Source: Lentzea fradiae (lineage in GTDB: Bacteria; Actinomycetota; Actinomycetes; Mycobacteriales; Pseudonocardiaceae). From it: 64,000 bases of DNA. Below, in pieces: positions 52,866-61,184 of this stretch; position 1 is the stretch's first letter, and every line of letters starts with the position of its first letter. The stretch is from positions 310,001-374,000 of the forward strand of contig NZ_FNCC01000006.1 of NCBI RefSeq assembly GCF_900100955.1. The letters are read 5' to 3'. Position numbers and translations under genes: made by a program. The notes under the pieces are model-generated. The model had not been told where the DNA came from and searched no databases. It saw nothing but the letters and a program-made list of their open reading frames with translations.

Positions 52866-54044
52866 ATGACCGCCCTAAGCCTCGCCTCCCCGCTGGAGCT
52901 CCTCGACGAGCTCCGGCGAAAGGTGCGTGCGCTGCAACGGCTCCAGTTCCAGGTGCTGGAGATCGTCGGCGCGCTCGACCAGCGAGGCGCCGCGGAAGCG
53001 TTGGGCTACAAGGATCTGATCGAGCTCTTCAAGCACACGGTGCGCTGGGATCCGAGAGTGTCGCGGCGGAAGCTCCGGCAGGCCAAGGCTCTCTGCCCCT
53101 CGATCACGCCCACGGGTTCGCTGATCGCCCCGGAGCTTCCGGCCGCCGCGGGCGCTATGGCCGAAGGCGAGCTGTCCGAGGACCACGTCGACGTGCTGAT
53201 CGAGGCGATGGCCGATCTGCCGGTCGTCGCGGAGGAGCACGTCGTCCACTACGCACGCGAGCACGAACCCCGTTCGGCGCGGGTGTTCTGCCGCGAGCTG
53301 GCCTACCGGCTCGACCAGGACGGTCCGGAGCCGGCCGAACCGGTCCCGGCCCGGCCGAAGAACTTGCTGCGGCGGCGCTGGAGGAGTGGCAGGTACCTGC
53401 TGTCCGCCGACCTCGACGCCGAGGCGGGCGCGAAGCTGGACGCGTTGATCGACCCGCTGGCCAAGCCAGAGCCCGCCGACCCGAGGCTCGCGCCGGAACG
53501 CGAGGGCGACGCGCTGTGCGAGGTCGTCGACCTGGCCCTGCGCGCCGCGGGCGCCAGGGTCCACGGCGGGGAGCCCGTCCAGCTCACCGTCACGGTCGAC
53601 TACGACAAGCTCCGCGAGTCCGCGGGCACCGCCCTGCTGGACAACGGCGAGCGCCTGCCGATGAGTCAGGTCCGCAAGATCGCCTGCGACGCGGGCGTCA
53701 TCCCGCTCGTGCTGGGCGGCCGTTCCCAGGTCCACGACGTGGGCCGCAAGACCCGCACGGTCAACGCGGGCCTGCGCCGCGTCCTCGTGGCCAGGGACAA
53801 GGGCTGCGCCTTCCCCGGCTGCACCCGTCCGCCGAAGCACTGCCAGGCACACCACATCAGGTTCTGGTCCGAGGGCGGCGAGACCAACCTCGGCAACCTG
53901 GTCCTGCTCTGCCGCCGCCACCACGACCTGGTGCACCACACGGAGTGGCAGGTCGAGATGAGCGACGGCCTGCCGGTCTTCCGGCCACCCGCCTTCGTGG
54001 ACCCGCAACGAAGACCGAGGACCAACCCGCTCCACGCCGCCTGA
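52866..54044 (+). CDS. DUF222/13E12-family protein with C-terminal HNH nuclease domain
   Basis: A 392-aa protein. The DUF222 helical region covers about residues 10-280 (LDELRRKVRALQRLQFQVLEIVGALD at the start). The HNH domain has CAFPGCTRPPKHCQAHHIRFWSEGGETNLGNLVLLCRRHHDLVHH near residues 318-360, with the Cys pairs and the HH/N/H triad intact. The family is multi-copy in actinobacteria (the mycobacterial 13E12 repeat proteins) and may be mobile; no terminal repeats are seen here. Confidence 0.92.
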   Translation: MTALSLASPLELLDELRRKVRALQRLQFQVLEIVGALDQRGAAEALGYKDLIELFKHTVRWDPRVSRRKLRQAKALCPSITPTGSLIAPELPAAAGAMAEGELSEDHVDVLIEAMADLPVVAEEHVVHYAREHEPRSARVFCRELAYRLDQDGPEPAEPVPARPKNLLRRRWRSGRYLLSADLDAEAGAKLDALIDPLAKPEPADPRLAPEREGDALCEVVDLALRAAGARVHGGEPVQLTVTVDYDKLRESAGTALLDNGERLPMSQVRKIACDAGVIPLVLGGRSQVHDVGRKTRTVNAGLRRVLVARDKGCAFPGCTRPPKHCQAHHIRFWSEGGETNLGNLVLLCRRHHDLVHHTEWQVEMSDGLPVFRPPAFVDPQRRPRTNPLHAA

Positions 54045-54053
54045 CGATGACGC

Positions 54054-54989
54054 TCAGAAGATCCCGCCGCGGACGTCGAACACGTCCGCGAGCGGGGTCC
54101 GCGAGCCGAGCGCCAGCCGGGCGAGCACGCGCGCCTTCCGCGGGCACAACCACCCGGCCATCACCGCACCGCGAGCGATCAGGTCCGACTCGGACCCGGC
54201 GAACCCGTAGGTGCCGTGGAAGGTCGTGCCCGCCCCCGTCCGCGACGCCACCACCACCGGGAACCCGGCTCGCGACACCGCCTCCGCCATGCCCTCCGAC
54301 ACGTGCCCGACCCCAGCTGCCGCGAGCACGACAGCGCCGACGTCCAACACATCGAGAAGGGAGCCGTCATCATCGACAGCGCACTCCAGCAGCGGCACCA
54401 CCGGCACCTCGGAAGGCCGCGGCAACGCAGCCAGCCGGTGGGCGGGGTGAAAGTACTGCGGCACGCCCTCGACCACCAGCCCAAGCGGACCGGGGAACGA
54501 CTCGAACGCGCTGGGCAGGCTGCTGTGCGTCTTCCGCACCCACCGAGCGGCGTGCACCGAGTCGTTCAGCACCAGCAGCGCGCCGCGCCCCCGCGAGTTC
54601 GCGGCACCGGCCACCGCCACCGCGGCAGCGAGGTTGGCAGGCCCGTCCGCGCCGGGCAGCCCGGGATGCCGCATGGCGCCGGTGACGACGACGGGTTCGT
54701 CGTGCGGCCACAGGCAGTCGAAGAAGTACGCGGTCTCTTCGAGCGTGTCCGTGCCCTGCACGACCACGACCCCTGACGCGCCACGGGACACCTGGGCGTC
54801 GGCCCAGTCGAACGCCTTCAGCAAGGTGGCGAACGTCAGCGAGGCGCCCGGGATCGTGGCGAGGGTGGCGATCTCCCCGACCTCCAACCCCACGACGAGC
54901 TCACGCGCGCCCAGCGTCGGCGACACCGCACCGGAACCGGTCATGGTGATCGTGCCGCCGAGCGATGCCACCGCCACCCGCGAGCTCAT
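54054..54989 (-). CDS. Asparaginase/glutaminase family protein
   Basis: A 311-aa type I/II asparaginase. VASLGGTITM near the N-terminus holds the nucleophilic Thr, and VVVVQGTDTLEETAYFFD near residue 78 holds the TD pair and second Thr. The catalytic Lys is less obvious (the segment reads VVVTGAMRHPG). No signal peptide, so cytosolic. It is the last gene of the methionine-salvage operon, 23 bp after mtnD, an unusual companion. Confidence 0.9.
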   Translation of the reverse strand: MSSRVAVASLGGTITMTGSGAVSPTLGARELVVGLEVGEIATLATIPGASLTFATLLKAFDWADAQVSRGASGVVVVQGTDTLEETAYFFDCLWPHDEPVVVTGAMRHPGLPGADGPANLAAAVAVAGAANSRGRGALLVLNDSVHAARWVRKTHSSLPSAFESFPGPLGLVVEGVPQYFHPAHRLAALPRPSEVPVVPLLECAVDDDGSLLDVLDVGAVVLAAAGVGHVSEGMAEAVSRAGFPVVVASRTGAGTTFHGTYGFAGSESDLIARGAVMAGWLCPRKARVLARLALGSRTPLADVFDVRGGIF

Positions 54990-55012
54990 GCCGCGCTCCC
55001 CAGCCGTCGTCG

Positions 55013-55576
55013 TCAGAGCCCCGCGCGCAGCTCGTCGAAGGTCGGGAACTTCGTGGCGATGTCGCTGCCCGTGAAGTTGCCGATCCACCCGTCGTCGTCG
55101 TGGAAGAACCGGATCGACACGTAGTCGGGTTCGGTGCCCATGTCGAACCAGTGCGTGGTGTTGGCGGGGACGCTCAGCAGGTCACCGGCCGTGCAGTACA
55201 CCGCGTACACCTTGTCGCCGATGTGGAGGTAGAAAACCCCTGCGCCACGGGCGAAGTAGCGGTCCTCGTCGTCGTCGTGCGTGTGCTCGGCGAGGAACTT
55301 GTTGCGGAACTCGACGGCCTTCGTGCGGTACTCGTCGGTGTCGGCGGGCGCCATCTCCATGGCGTCGACGTAGGTGTAGCCCTCCGTCTCGCTGACGCGG
55401 GCGACTTCCTTCTCGTATACCTGCAAGGCGTTCTCGGCGGTCACACCGTCCACGACGGACCACCGGTGGAAGCGCACGCCGTGCTCCTTGAGCTCGGTGG
55501 CGATCTCGTCGGGGTCCGTCGTGCGGACGAGGACCTCGTCGGGGCCGGAGTCCGGCCACACCGTCAGCAGCGTCAT
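55013..55576 (-). CDS. mtnD: Acireductone dioxygenase
   Basis: A 187-aa cupin of the methionine salvage pathway, converting the acireductone from MtnC to the methionine keto acid (Fe form) or to an off-pathway product (Ni form). Metal ligands are in EHTHDDDEDRYFARG near residue 95 (HxH...E) and the later histidine in TTHWFDMG. The ATG overlaps the mtnB stop (ATGA). Confidence 0.95.
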   Translation of the reverse strand: MTLLTVWPDSGPDEVLVRTTDPDEIATELKEHGVRFHRWSVVDGVTAENALQVYEKEVARVSETEGYTYVDAMEMAPADTDEYRTKAVEFRNKFLAEHTHDDDEDRYFARGAGVFYLHIGDKVYAVYCTAGDLLSVPANTTHWFDMGTEPDYVSIRFFHDDDGWIGNFTGSDIATKFPTFDELRAGL

Positions 55577-56169
55577 GCGTGCCTCCCCGTAAAGATGTCC
55601 CGCGTCTCCACCTTGAAGCGCAGCAGCCACTCCAGGCATTCCAGGCGGTGCCTGGCCTGCATCAGGTCGTCGCCCCAGACGTACACGCCGTGCCGGGCCA
55701 CGAGCAGCGCCGGAACGCCGGGGTCGAAGCCCTTCTCGAAGGCGTCACCCAGCTCGGTCATGTCCTGGGAGTTGCGCACGACCGGGATCACGACCTCCTC
55801 GTGGTCGCGCCGGCCGAAGCCCTTGAGCATCTCCAGGTCCCGCAGCACGACACCGCCGGGCCAGTGCTCGGCCGCGACGACCGGGGCCAGGGCGTGCACG
55901 TGCACGACGGCGCCCGCACCGGCGACGCGGGCGATCCGCGCGTGCAGGGCCGCTTCGGCGGACGGGACCTTCGGGGAGTCGACGGCGTTGCCGTCGGCGT
56001 CGATGACAACGCTGTCCTCGGCGGTGATCTCGCCCTTGTCGACGCCGCTGACGGTGACCGCCAGACGGAGCGGATCGCGTTGCAGGACAACGGAGAGGTT
56101 GCCGGAGGTGCCGCGCATCCAGCCCATCTGCGCGTAGCGGACGCACTCGCGGGCGAGCTCCGCGGTCAC
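55573..56169 (-). CDS. mtnB: Methylthioribulose-1-phosphate dehydratase
   Basis: A 198-aa class II aldolase-fold enzyme. GTSGNLSV near residue 20 and the Zn ligands in VVHVHALAP near residue 88 (HxH) plus the late histidine in LLVARHGVYVWGDD fit MtnB. It dehydrates methylthioribulose-1-phosphate to the diketo intermediate used by MtnC. GTG start overlapping the mtnC stop. Confidence 0.93.
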   Translation of the reverse strand: MTAELARECVRYAQMGWMRGTSGNLSVVLQRDPLRLAVTVSGVDKGEITAEDSVVIDADGNAVDSPKVPSAEAALHARIARVAGAGAVVHVHALAPVVAAEHWPGGVVLRDLEMLKGFGRRDHEEVVIPVVRNSQDMTELGDAFEKGFDPGVPALLVARHGVYVWGDDLMQARHRLECLEWLLRFKVETRDIFTGRHA

Positions 56170-56822
56170 GAGAGCTCCCAGACCGTCGGGTGGGGCGTGA
56201 AGTCGGCGTTGCCGTACGGCTCACCGGCGCGCGCGACGCCCACCGTCTTCCAGCCCGCCTCCTGCGCCGCGTGCAGCTCGGCGGGGACGTCGCTGTAGAA
56301 GGTGATGTCGTCGGACTGCAACGTCTCGGCGATCTTGTGGTACGACGCGGCCTCGCGCTTCGGGCCGGCGTTGACCGTGTCGAAGTGGTGCTCCAGCAAC
56401 GGGGTGAGGTCGCCCTCGGTGGTGTGCTTGAAGAACGCGATCTGGCCCGCCACGGAACCGCTGGAGAAGATCGCGAGCTTCACGCCGTCCTCGTGCCACT
56501 TGCGCATCGCCGGGACGACGTCCGGGAAGAACTCCGCGACCAGGTCGCCCTGCGCGTAGCCCTGCTGCCAGATGAGTCCCTGCAACGTCTTGAGGGGCGT
56601 GACCTTCTGGTCGGCGTCCATCCAGTCGTGCAGCGCCTTCACGACGTCGTCGTGGCCGGACAGCTCCTTGATCTGCCGCACGGCCTCGGCGACCACCGGG
56701 TCGTCACCGTGCTGCTCGATCCACGGCCCGAGCCGCGGGCGCGCGTAGTCGTAGAGGACGACCAGCACCTGGTCCGTCGCGCTCAGCGTGCCCTCGATGT
56801 CGAGCACGACCCACTTGCTCAC
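56166..56822 (-). CDS. mtnC: Enolase-phosphatase E1
   Basis: A 218-aa bifunctional HAD enzyme that enolises and dephosphorylates diketomethylthiopentyl-1-phosphate. VVLDIEGTLS carries the nucleophile Asp and the DxE variation typical of this family, IFSSGSVAGQIAFF is motif II, and DITFYSDVPAELHAA is motif IV. GTG start overlaps the mtnA stop. Confidence 0.95.
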   Translation of the reverse strand: MSKWVVLDIEGTLSATDQVLVVLYDYARPRLGPWIEQHGDDPVVAEAVRQIKELSGHDDVVKALHDWMDADQKVTPLKTLQGLIWQQGYAQGDLVAEFFPDVVPAMRKWHEDGVKLAIFSSGSVAGQIAFFKHTTEGDLTPLLEHHFDTVNAGPKREAASYHKIAETLQSDDITFYSDVPAELHAAQEAGWKTVGVARAGEPYGNADFTPHPTVWELS

Positions 56823-57820
56823 CGCTGTTCTCCCTCGTAGTACTTGTCCAGCTCACCGGCGCGGAACACACCGCGGTCGGTCACGACGTCCGTGACGAAC
56901 CGCGGCGGCGTCACGTCGAACGCCGGGTACAGCCCTTTCACCCGCGGCGTGGCGCTGGGCCTGCCGAGGACCTGGAGCACCTCGGCGCCGTCGCGGTACT
57001 CGATCTCCACGTGCTCCGCCGTGGGCGCCGCGTGGTCGGGTGCCTGCACCTGGGCGTGGAACGGCACGCCGAACGCGTGCGCGGCCACGGCCAGGCCCAG
57101 TGTGCCCACCTTGTTGACGACGTGCCCGTCCATGGTGACGCGGTCGGCCGCCGTGACCAAGGCGTCGACCTCGCCGCTTTGCAGGACGGCCGCGCCCATG
57201 CCGTCGGTGATGAGCGTGGTGTCGACGCCCATCTCGATCAACGTCTCCGCGGTGAGCCGCGCTCCTTGCAGGTACGGGCGGGTCTCGGTGCAGAAGAACC
57301 GCAGCGTCTTGCCCTGCTGCTGGGCCGCCCGGACCGTCTCGGTCAGGTAGAGGTCGGCCCAGCAGTGGGTCATGACGGTCGCGTTGTCCGGCAGCAGGGA
57401 CGCGGTGTGCTCGCCCAGCGCCTGGCTCCGCGCGCGGTAGCGGCGGTCGCCTTCCAGGGCGCCTTCCAACGCGTGCGCGACGTCCCCGGCGGCGTCGACG
57501 TGGTCGAGGACGACATGTACCGCCTTGCGCAGGGCGTTGTTGGTGCGCCTGGTGTTCTCGATCAGCCGGCCGGTCGCGGCCAGCTCGGCGCGGGCCTCGG
57601 GGAACGGCCTGCCTTCGAGGGTGCGGGCCTTGAGCACCAGGCCGTACAGGGCGGCGAAGTACGGGCCGGAGGACTGGGTGACCATGTCCTCGATGGCCCG
57701 CGCGACGTCCTCGGCCGTGCGGCACAGCACCCAGTCGCGTTCGAACGGGAAGCTGCGGCGGTCGAGGATCAGCACACCGTCGTCGGTGAGCCGGACGGAG
57801 TCGGCGAGGACCGGCTGCAT
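56819..57820 (-). CDS. mtnA: S-methyl-5-thioribose-1-phosphate isomerase
   Basis: A 333-aa isomerase of the eIF2B-like fold, converting methylthioribose-1-P to methylthioribulose-1-P. The catalytic cysteine is in ATVMTHCWADLYLT near residue 150 and the aspartate in LITDGMGAAVL near residue 205. RPYLQGARLTAETL is the conserved sugar-phosphate site. The region after the Cys (WADLYL) differs from the usual NTGALAT, so the protein is a divergent subtype; operon context supports MtnA. The ATG overlaps the monooxygenase stop. Confidence 0.88.
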   Translation of the reverse strand: MQPVLADSVRLTDDGVLILDRRSFPFERDWVLCRTAEDVARAIEDMVTQSSGPYFAALYGLVLKARTLEGRPFPEARAELAATGRLIENTRRTNNALRKAVHVVLDHVDAAGDVAHALEGALEGDRRYRARSQALGEHTASLLPDNATVMTHCWADLYLTETVRAAQQQGKTLRFFCTETRPYLQGARLTAETLIEMGVDTTLITDGMGAAVLQSGEVDALVTAADRVTMDGHVVNKVGTLGLAVAAHAFGVPFHAQVQAPDHAAPTAEHVEIEYRDGAEVLQVLGRPSATPRVKGLYPAFDVTPPRFVTDVVTDRGVFRAGELDKYYEGEQR

Positions 57821-58920
57821 CAGCTGTACCCGGTGTGCGCGGGGCGGGCGCCGGTCAGGAAGTTCTGGCCGACCTCGCGCGCCTTGTAGACGACCGGGTC
57901 GTGCAGGGTGAGCGTGCGGGCGTTGCGCCAGAAGCGGTCCACGCCGTACTTGGCGGCGGTGCCGCGCGCACCGACCTGCTCGAAGATGCGGCTGGTGACC
58001 TCGTTGACGAGCTTGGTGCTCACGACCTTGGCCTCGGAGATGGTGACCGCCACCTCGGCGCGCTTCGCGGCGGTGAGCTCGCGGCCCAGCTCGCTCGCCT
58101 CGTGCAGCTGCCGGGCGGCCTCGTCGGCGAGCAGCCCGGCGGCCCTGGTCTGGGACACCATCTCGCCGTAGGCCGTGACGATGTACGGGTCGTCGGTGGC
58201 CGTGGCGACGCCGCTGACGAACCACGGGCGGGTCTTGGTGCGGGTGTAGTCGGCGGCCTCCTGCAGCGCGCCCTCGGCGATGGCCACGTAGAGCTGGGCG
58301 AGGACGAGCTGGAAGCCGATGGCGGCGAGGCTCAGGCGCTGGTCCTCGTCCGCCGGCTGGACCCCGAGGACCTCGGTGACCTCGACGTCCTCGAAGCTGA
58401 CGCCGCCGGACGCGGTGAGGCGCTGGCCGATGTTGTCCCAGTCGTCGAGGTAGGTGATGCCGGGGGCCTTGCCGTCGAGCAGGAACGTGAGCTTCTCGCC
58501 GTTGTCGGTGCGGGTGGCGCTGACAACGATGCGGTCGGCCACGGAGGCGCCGGTGGCGAAGGTCTTGCGGCCGTTGAGGCGGAAGCCGTCGCCGGTGGGG
58601 GTGAGCTCGAGCGCGGCGTCGAGGGGGTTGCTGACGCCCGCCCAGAACTGGTCGGGTTCGCGGCTGAACGGGACGTCGAACAGGCCGCTGCGCCACACCT
58701 GGAGGTAGTGGTAGCCGAGGAGGTGGCCGATGTTGGCGTCGGCGGCGCCGATGATCCGGCCGATCCGCTGCTGGACGGACCAGTCGTCGACACCGAGCAG
58801 ACCGCTCTGGCGGAGCAGCTCGACCTCTTTGGCGGGTGGCTGGTTGGCCCGGTCCCTGTCGGCCGCGTCGGACCTGAGCGTCGCCGCCACGTCGTGCGCG
58901 ACGTCCAGCCAGTTCGTCAT
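57820..58920 (-). CDS. Acyl-CoA dehydrogenase-fold, DszC-like flavin monooxygenase
   Basis: A 366-aa protein of the acyl-CoA dehydrogenase superfamily. GHLLGYHYLQVWRSGLFDVP near residue 70, RLNGRKTFATGASVADRIVVSA near residue 120 and the C-terminal VGARGTAAKYGVDRFWRNARTLTLHDPVVYK resemble dibenzothiophene/alkanesulfonate-type monooxygenases (DszC, SfnC). It lacks the catalytic base of true dehydrogenases as far as can be seen. It is the first gene of the mtn operon, suggesting oxidation of a methylthio compound, but this is inference. Good GAGAGGAGCAGGG ribosome site. Confidence 0.85.
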   Translation of the reverse strand: MTNWLDVAHDVAATLRSDAADRDRANQPPAKEVELLRQSGLLGVDDWSVQQRIGRIIGAADANIGHLLGYHYLQVWRSGLFDVPFSREPDQFWAGVSNPLDAALELTPTGDGFRLNGRKTFATGASVADRIVVSATRTDNGEKLTFLLDGKAPGITYLDDWDNIGQRLTASGGVSFEDVEVTEVLGVQPADEDQRLSLAAIGFQLVLAQLYVAIAEGALQEAADYTRTKTRPWFVSGVATATDDPYIVTAYGEMVSQTRAAGLLADEAARQLHEASELGRELTAAKRAEVAVTISEAKVVSTKLVNEVTSRIFEQVGARGTAAKYGVDRFWRNARTLTLHDPVVYKAREVGQNFLTGARPAHTGYS

Positions 58921-59061
58921 CCCTGCTCCTCTCACCGGTACCCGGTCCAACTTACTTCTTCACACCACCGGGCTAACCACGATGTGAGAGAGGTCGTCCA
59001 CTGCCAGAATTCGCGCGCACCCCGCTCTGGCGGGGGTATCGACATCTAGGGAGCAACCGGT

Positions 59062-59265
59062 ATGGCGCAGGGCACCGTGAAGTGGTTCAACGGCGAGAAG
59101 GGCTTCGGGTTCATCGAGCAGGACGGCGGTGGTCCGGACGTGTTCGTGCACTACTCGCAGATCCAGGGCAACGGCTTCAGGTCGCTCGAAGAGAAGCAGC
59201 GCGTGGAGTTCGAGATCGGCCAGGGTCAGAAGGGACCGCAGGCGCAGGCTGTCCGCGCGGTCTGA
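59062..59265 (+). CDS. Cold-shock protein (CspA family)
   Basis: A 67-aa OB-fold RNA chaperone. Both RNP motifs are intact: [12 protein letters not shown] (RNP1) and DVFVHYSQI (RNP2). GGGAG before the ATG. Monocistronic with a strong terminator. Confidence 0.96.
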   Translation: MAQGTVKWFNGEKGFGFIEQDGGGPDVFVHYSQIQGNGFRSLEEKQRVEFEIGQGQKGPQAQAVRAV

Positions 59266-59277
59266 CCGCGCTCTCGC

Positions 59278-59313
59278 GGGAGCCCGTCCGGCGCTGCGGC
59301 CGGGCGGGCTCCC
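59278..59313 (+). terminator. Terminator after the cold-shock gene
   Basis: Long stem: GGGAGCCCG paired with CGGGCTCCC, extended inward by a G-T pair and CCGG/CCGG, with an 8-nt loop. It begins 13 bp after the stop codon. Confidence 0.85.
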
Positions 59314-59618
59314 CCGCGTCGGGGACCTGCCAGGGAAACGGCCTCTGAGCTGCGGCGATCGGAAATTGTCAGACCCCTCTGCCATGGTGATCACCAGAGC
59401 TCGTGAGAGCACCGGAGAAGATCGAAAGGCAGGGTCCGACGTGCGTGTTGTCGCCTCGTTCCGCGGTGGTCGCCTCTACCCCTCCGCTCGCGCCGCGCGG
59501 CCGGTGGGGCACTCGCTCGGGGGCGCCTGCCAGCCCGGCGGGGTGCTGCGTCCGGTCAGCGCCGACCCGCGGCGGCGGCCGTCGAGCGGTCGGCCGTGAC
59601 AGCGGTGTCGGCGACGGC

Positions 59619-59690
59619 GGTGGCAACCGAGGGAGTCGAACCCTGCGCGGCTTGTGAAGGCGGCGCTCAGTACCGGCCCTAACCCTTCGG
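59619..59690 (-). other. tRNA-like remnant
   Basis: On the minus strand AGGG-TTCGACT-CCCT forms a T-arm with a consensus T loop, followed by GGTTGCC and ACC like an acceptor 3' end. Upstream CGCC-TTCACAA-GCCG resembles an anticodon arm with a CAC centre. The matching 5' acceptor strand (GGCAACC) and a proper D arm are missing at the right distance, so it is not a functional tRNA. Confidence 0.4.
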
Positions 59691-59713
59691 CTGGGCGACG
59701 GCTGCCGTGGAGT

Positions 59714-59776
59714 TGTCTCTCCATGAGTGGAAAGTGGCTCTCCATTACTAGAGAGTGGCTTTCCGCACCGGGGATA
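59714..59776 (+). repeat. Three 21-bp imperfect tandem units
   Basis: Units beginning TGTCTCTCCATGAG, TGGCTCTCCATTAC and TGGCTTTCCGCACC follow at exact 21-bp spacing (two helical turns). The middle one contains CTCTC/GAGAG arms. They sit about 225 bp before the aminotransferase start and could bind a regulator. Confidence 0.55.
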
Positions 59777-60000
59777 CCCGTGGTGTCGACTGTTCACACA
59801 GCTGAAGCTGTTTCATGTTCTATCTTCGCCCTCGGGTGGGGAGACGCGCTGGCACCTGACGCCGGTCGTGCCGCGGACCGCGCCGATGCCCGCCGATCCC
59901 CGGCTCGACATCCACCACCTGGGCGGCCGGTGCGGCCCGGCAGCTCGGCACATACGTGTACAGGCCGTAGCTCAAATCGTGGGAGTTGTACGCTCCGCGC

Positions 60001-61080
60001 ATGGCCTCGATTCTGTTCACGCGCGGAGCGCCCTCTCTCGACATCATCGACCAGGAGGGTCTGCGCGAAGCGGCGCAGAAAGCCTTCACGGACGACCCGG
60101 GCGGTTCGTTCGCGTACGGCACGAGCGTCGGCTACGTGCCGCTGCGCGCCTGGATCGCGGAGCAGCACGGTGTCGAGCCGGAGCAGGTGCTCGTCACCAA
60201 CGGGTCGATGCAGGCGGACGCGTTCCTGTTCGAGCTGCTCGTGCAGCCCGGTGACGACGTGGTGGTCGAGGCGCCGACCTACGACCGCACGCTGCTGAAC
60301 CTGCGCCAGCGCGGCGCGAAGATCCACGCGATCGAGCTGGAGACCGACGGCATCAACGTCGACGCGCTCGAGCAGCTGCTGGAGAGCGGTGTGCGGCCGT
60401 CGCTCGCGCACATCATCCCGAACTTCCAGAACCCGGCCGGCTACACGCTGTCCGAGGCGAAGCGCGCGCGGCTGCTCAACCTCGCGGCGAAGTACGACTT
60501 CGTGCTGTTCGAGGACGACCCGTACATCAAGGTGCGGTTCGAGGGCGAGACGCTGCCGACGATGCTCTCGCAGGACAAGAACGAGAAGGTCGTCTACGCG
60601 TCGTCGTTCTCGAAGACGATGGCGCCCGGCATCCGCTGCGGCTACCTGGTCGGTCCGAAGGCGACGATCAAGAAGATCCAGGACATCGCCACCACCACGT
60701 ACATCTCGCCGAACATGGTGGCGCAGTCGATCGTGAACTCGTACTGCCGTTCGGGTCGCCTGGAGGAGTCGGTCGCGAACGTCCGCACGGCGCTGCGTGC
60801 GCGCAGGGACGCTCTCGTCACGGCGCTGCGGCGCGAACTGCCCGAGGCGGTCTTCACGGCGCCGCAGGGCGGCTACTTCATGTGGGTCGAGCTGCCGGGT
60901 GTGTCGATCGAGAAGCTCGCCCCGGTCGCCAAGGAGCACGGCGTCGAGTTCGTGAAGGGCTCCGACTTCCTGCTGGAGGGCTGCGACAACGAGGTGCGCC
61001 TCGCGTTCTCCGGTGTCACGCCGGAGCAGATCGACGAGGGCATCACCCGCCTCGCCGCCGCGGTCCGCTCACTCTCCTGA
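60001..61080 (+). CDS. PLP-dependent aminotransferase, class I/II (LysN/2-aminoadipate-like)
   Basis: A 359-aa fold-type I aminotransferase. VTNGSMQADAFLFELL and VVEAPTYDRTLLNLR bind the cofactor, IPNFQNPAGYTLS the ring side, SSFSKTMAPGIRCGYLVG the PLP lysine near residue 205, and NEVRLAFSGV the substrate arginine. The group includes 2-aminoadipate and aromatic transaminases without the GntR domain of MocR proteins. Start ATG has no RBS but a TACGCT box 6 nt upstream (leaderless). As the mtn operon lacks mtnE, a role in the final transamination is possible but speculative. Confidence 0.9.
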   Translation: MASILFTRGAPSLDIIDQEGLREAAQKAFTDDPGGSFAYGTSVGYVPLRAWIAEQHGVEPEQVLVTNGSMQADAFLFELLVQPGDDVVVEAPTYDRTLLNLRQRGAKIHAIELETDGINVDALEQLLESGVRPSLAHIIPNFQNPAGYTLSEAKRARLLNLAAKYDFVLFEDDPYIKVRFEGETLPTMLSQDKNEKVVYASSFSKTMAPGIRCGYLVGPKATIKKIQDIATTTYISPNMVAQSIVNSYCRSGRLEESVANVRTALRARRDALVTALRRELPEAVFTAPQGGYFMWVELPGVSIEKLAPVAKEHGVEFVKGSDFLLEGCDNEVRLAFSGVTPEQIDEGITRLAAAVRSLS

Positions 61081-61172
61081 TCCGCGCTTCCGGGTGCTCC
61101 GGCAGCGCACGTCGCTGCCGGAGCACCTGAGCCGTGCGCCACATCCCTGGCAGGGCGGCGTGCGACCAGATA

Positions 61173-61184
61173 TTGTGTACACAA
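61173..61184. promoter_or_regulatory. OhrR/MarR operator
   Basis: Perfect 12-bp palindrome TTGTGTACACAA directly abutting the ATG of the MarR-family gene, placed over the TATTGT box. It resembles OhrR-type operators and implies autorepression. Confidence 0.7.

Larger units (their letters stand above)
59314..60000. other. Gene-poor stretch between cspA and the aminotransferase
   Basis: About 690 bp without a convincing protein gene. It holds a tRNA-like remnant and three 21-bp imperfect repeats, described separately. The final part is the promoter of the aminotransferase gene, with a TACGCT box 6 nt before the ATG. Confidence 0.55.

Noticed and set aside
58921..59061. Possible SAM-type riboswitch before the mtn operon
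   Set aside because: The leader is only about 140 bp to the next gene and shows no recognisable SAM riboswitch core or terminator; only a GGTACC-centred palindrome is present.
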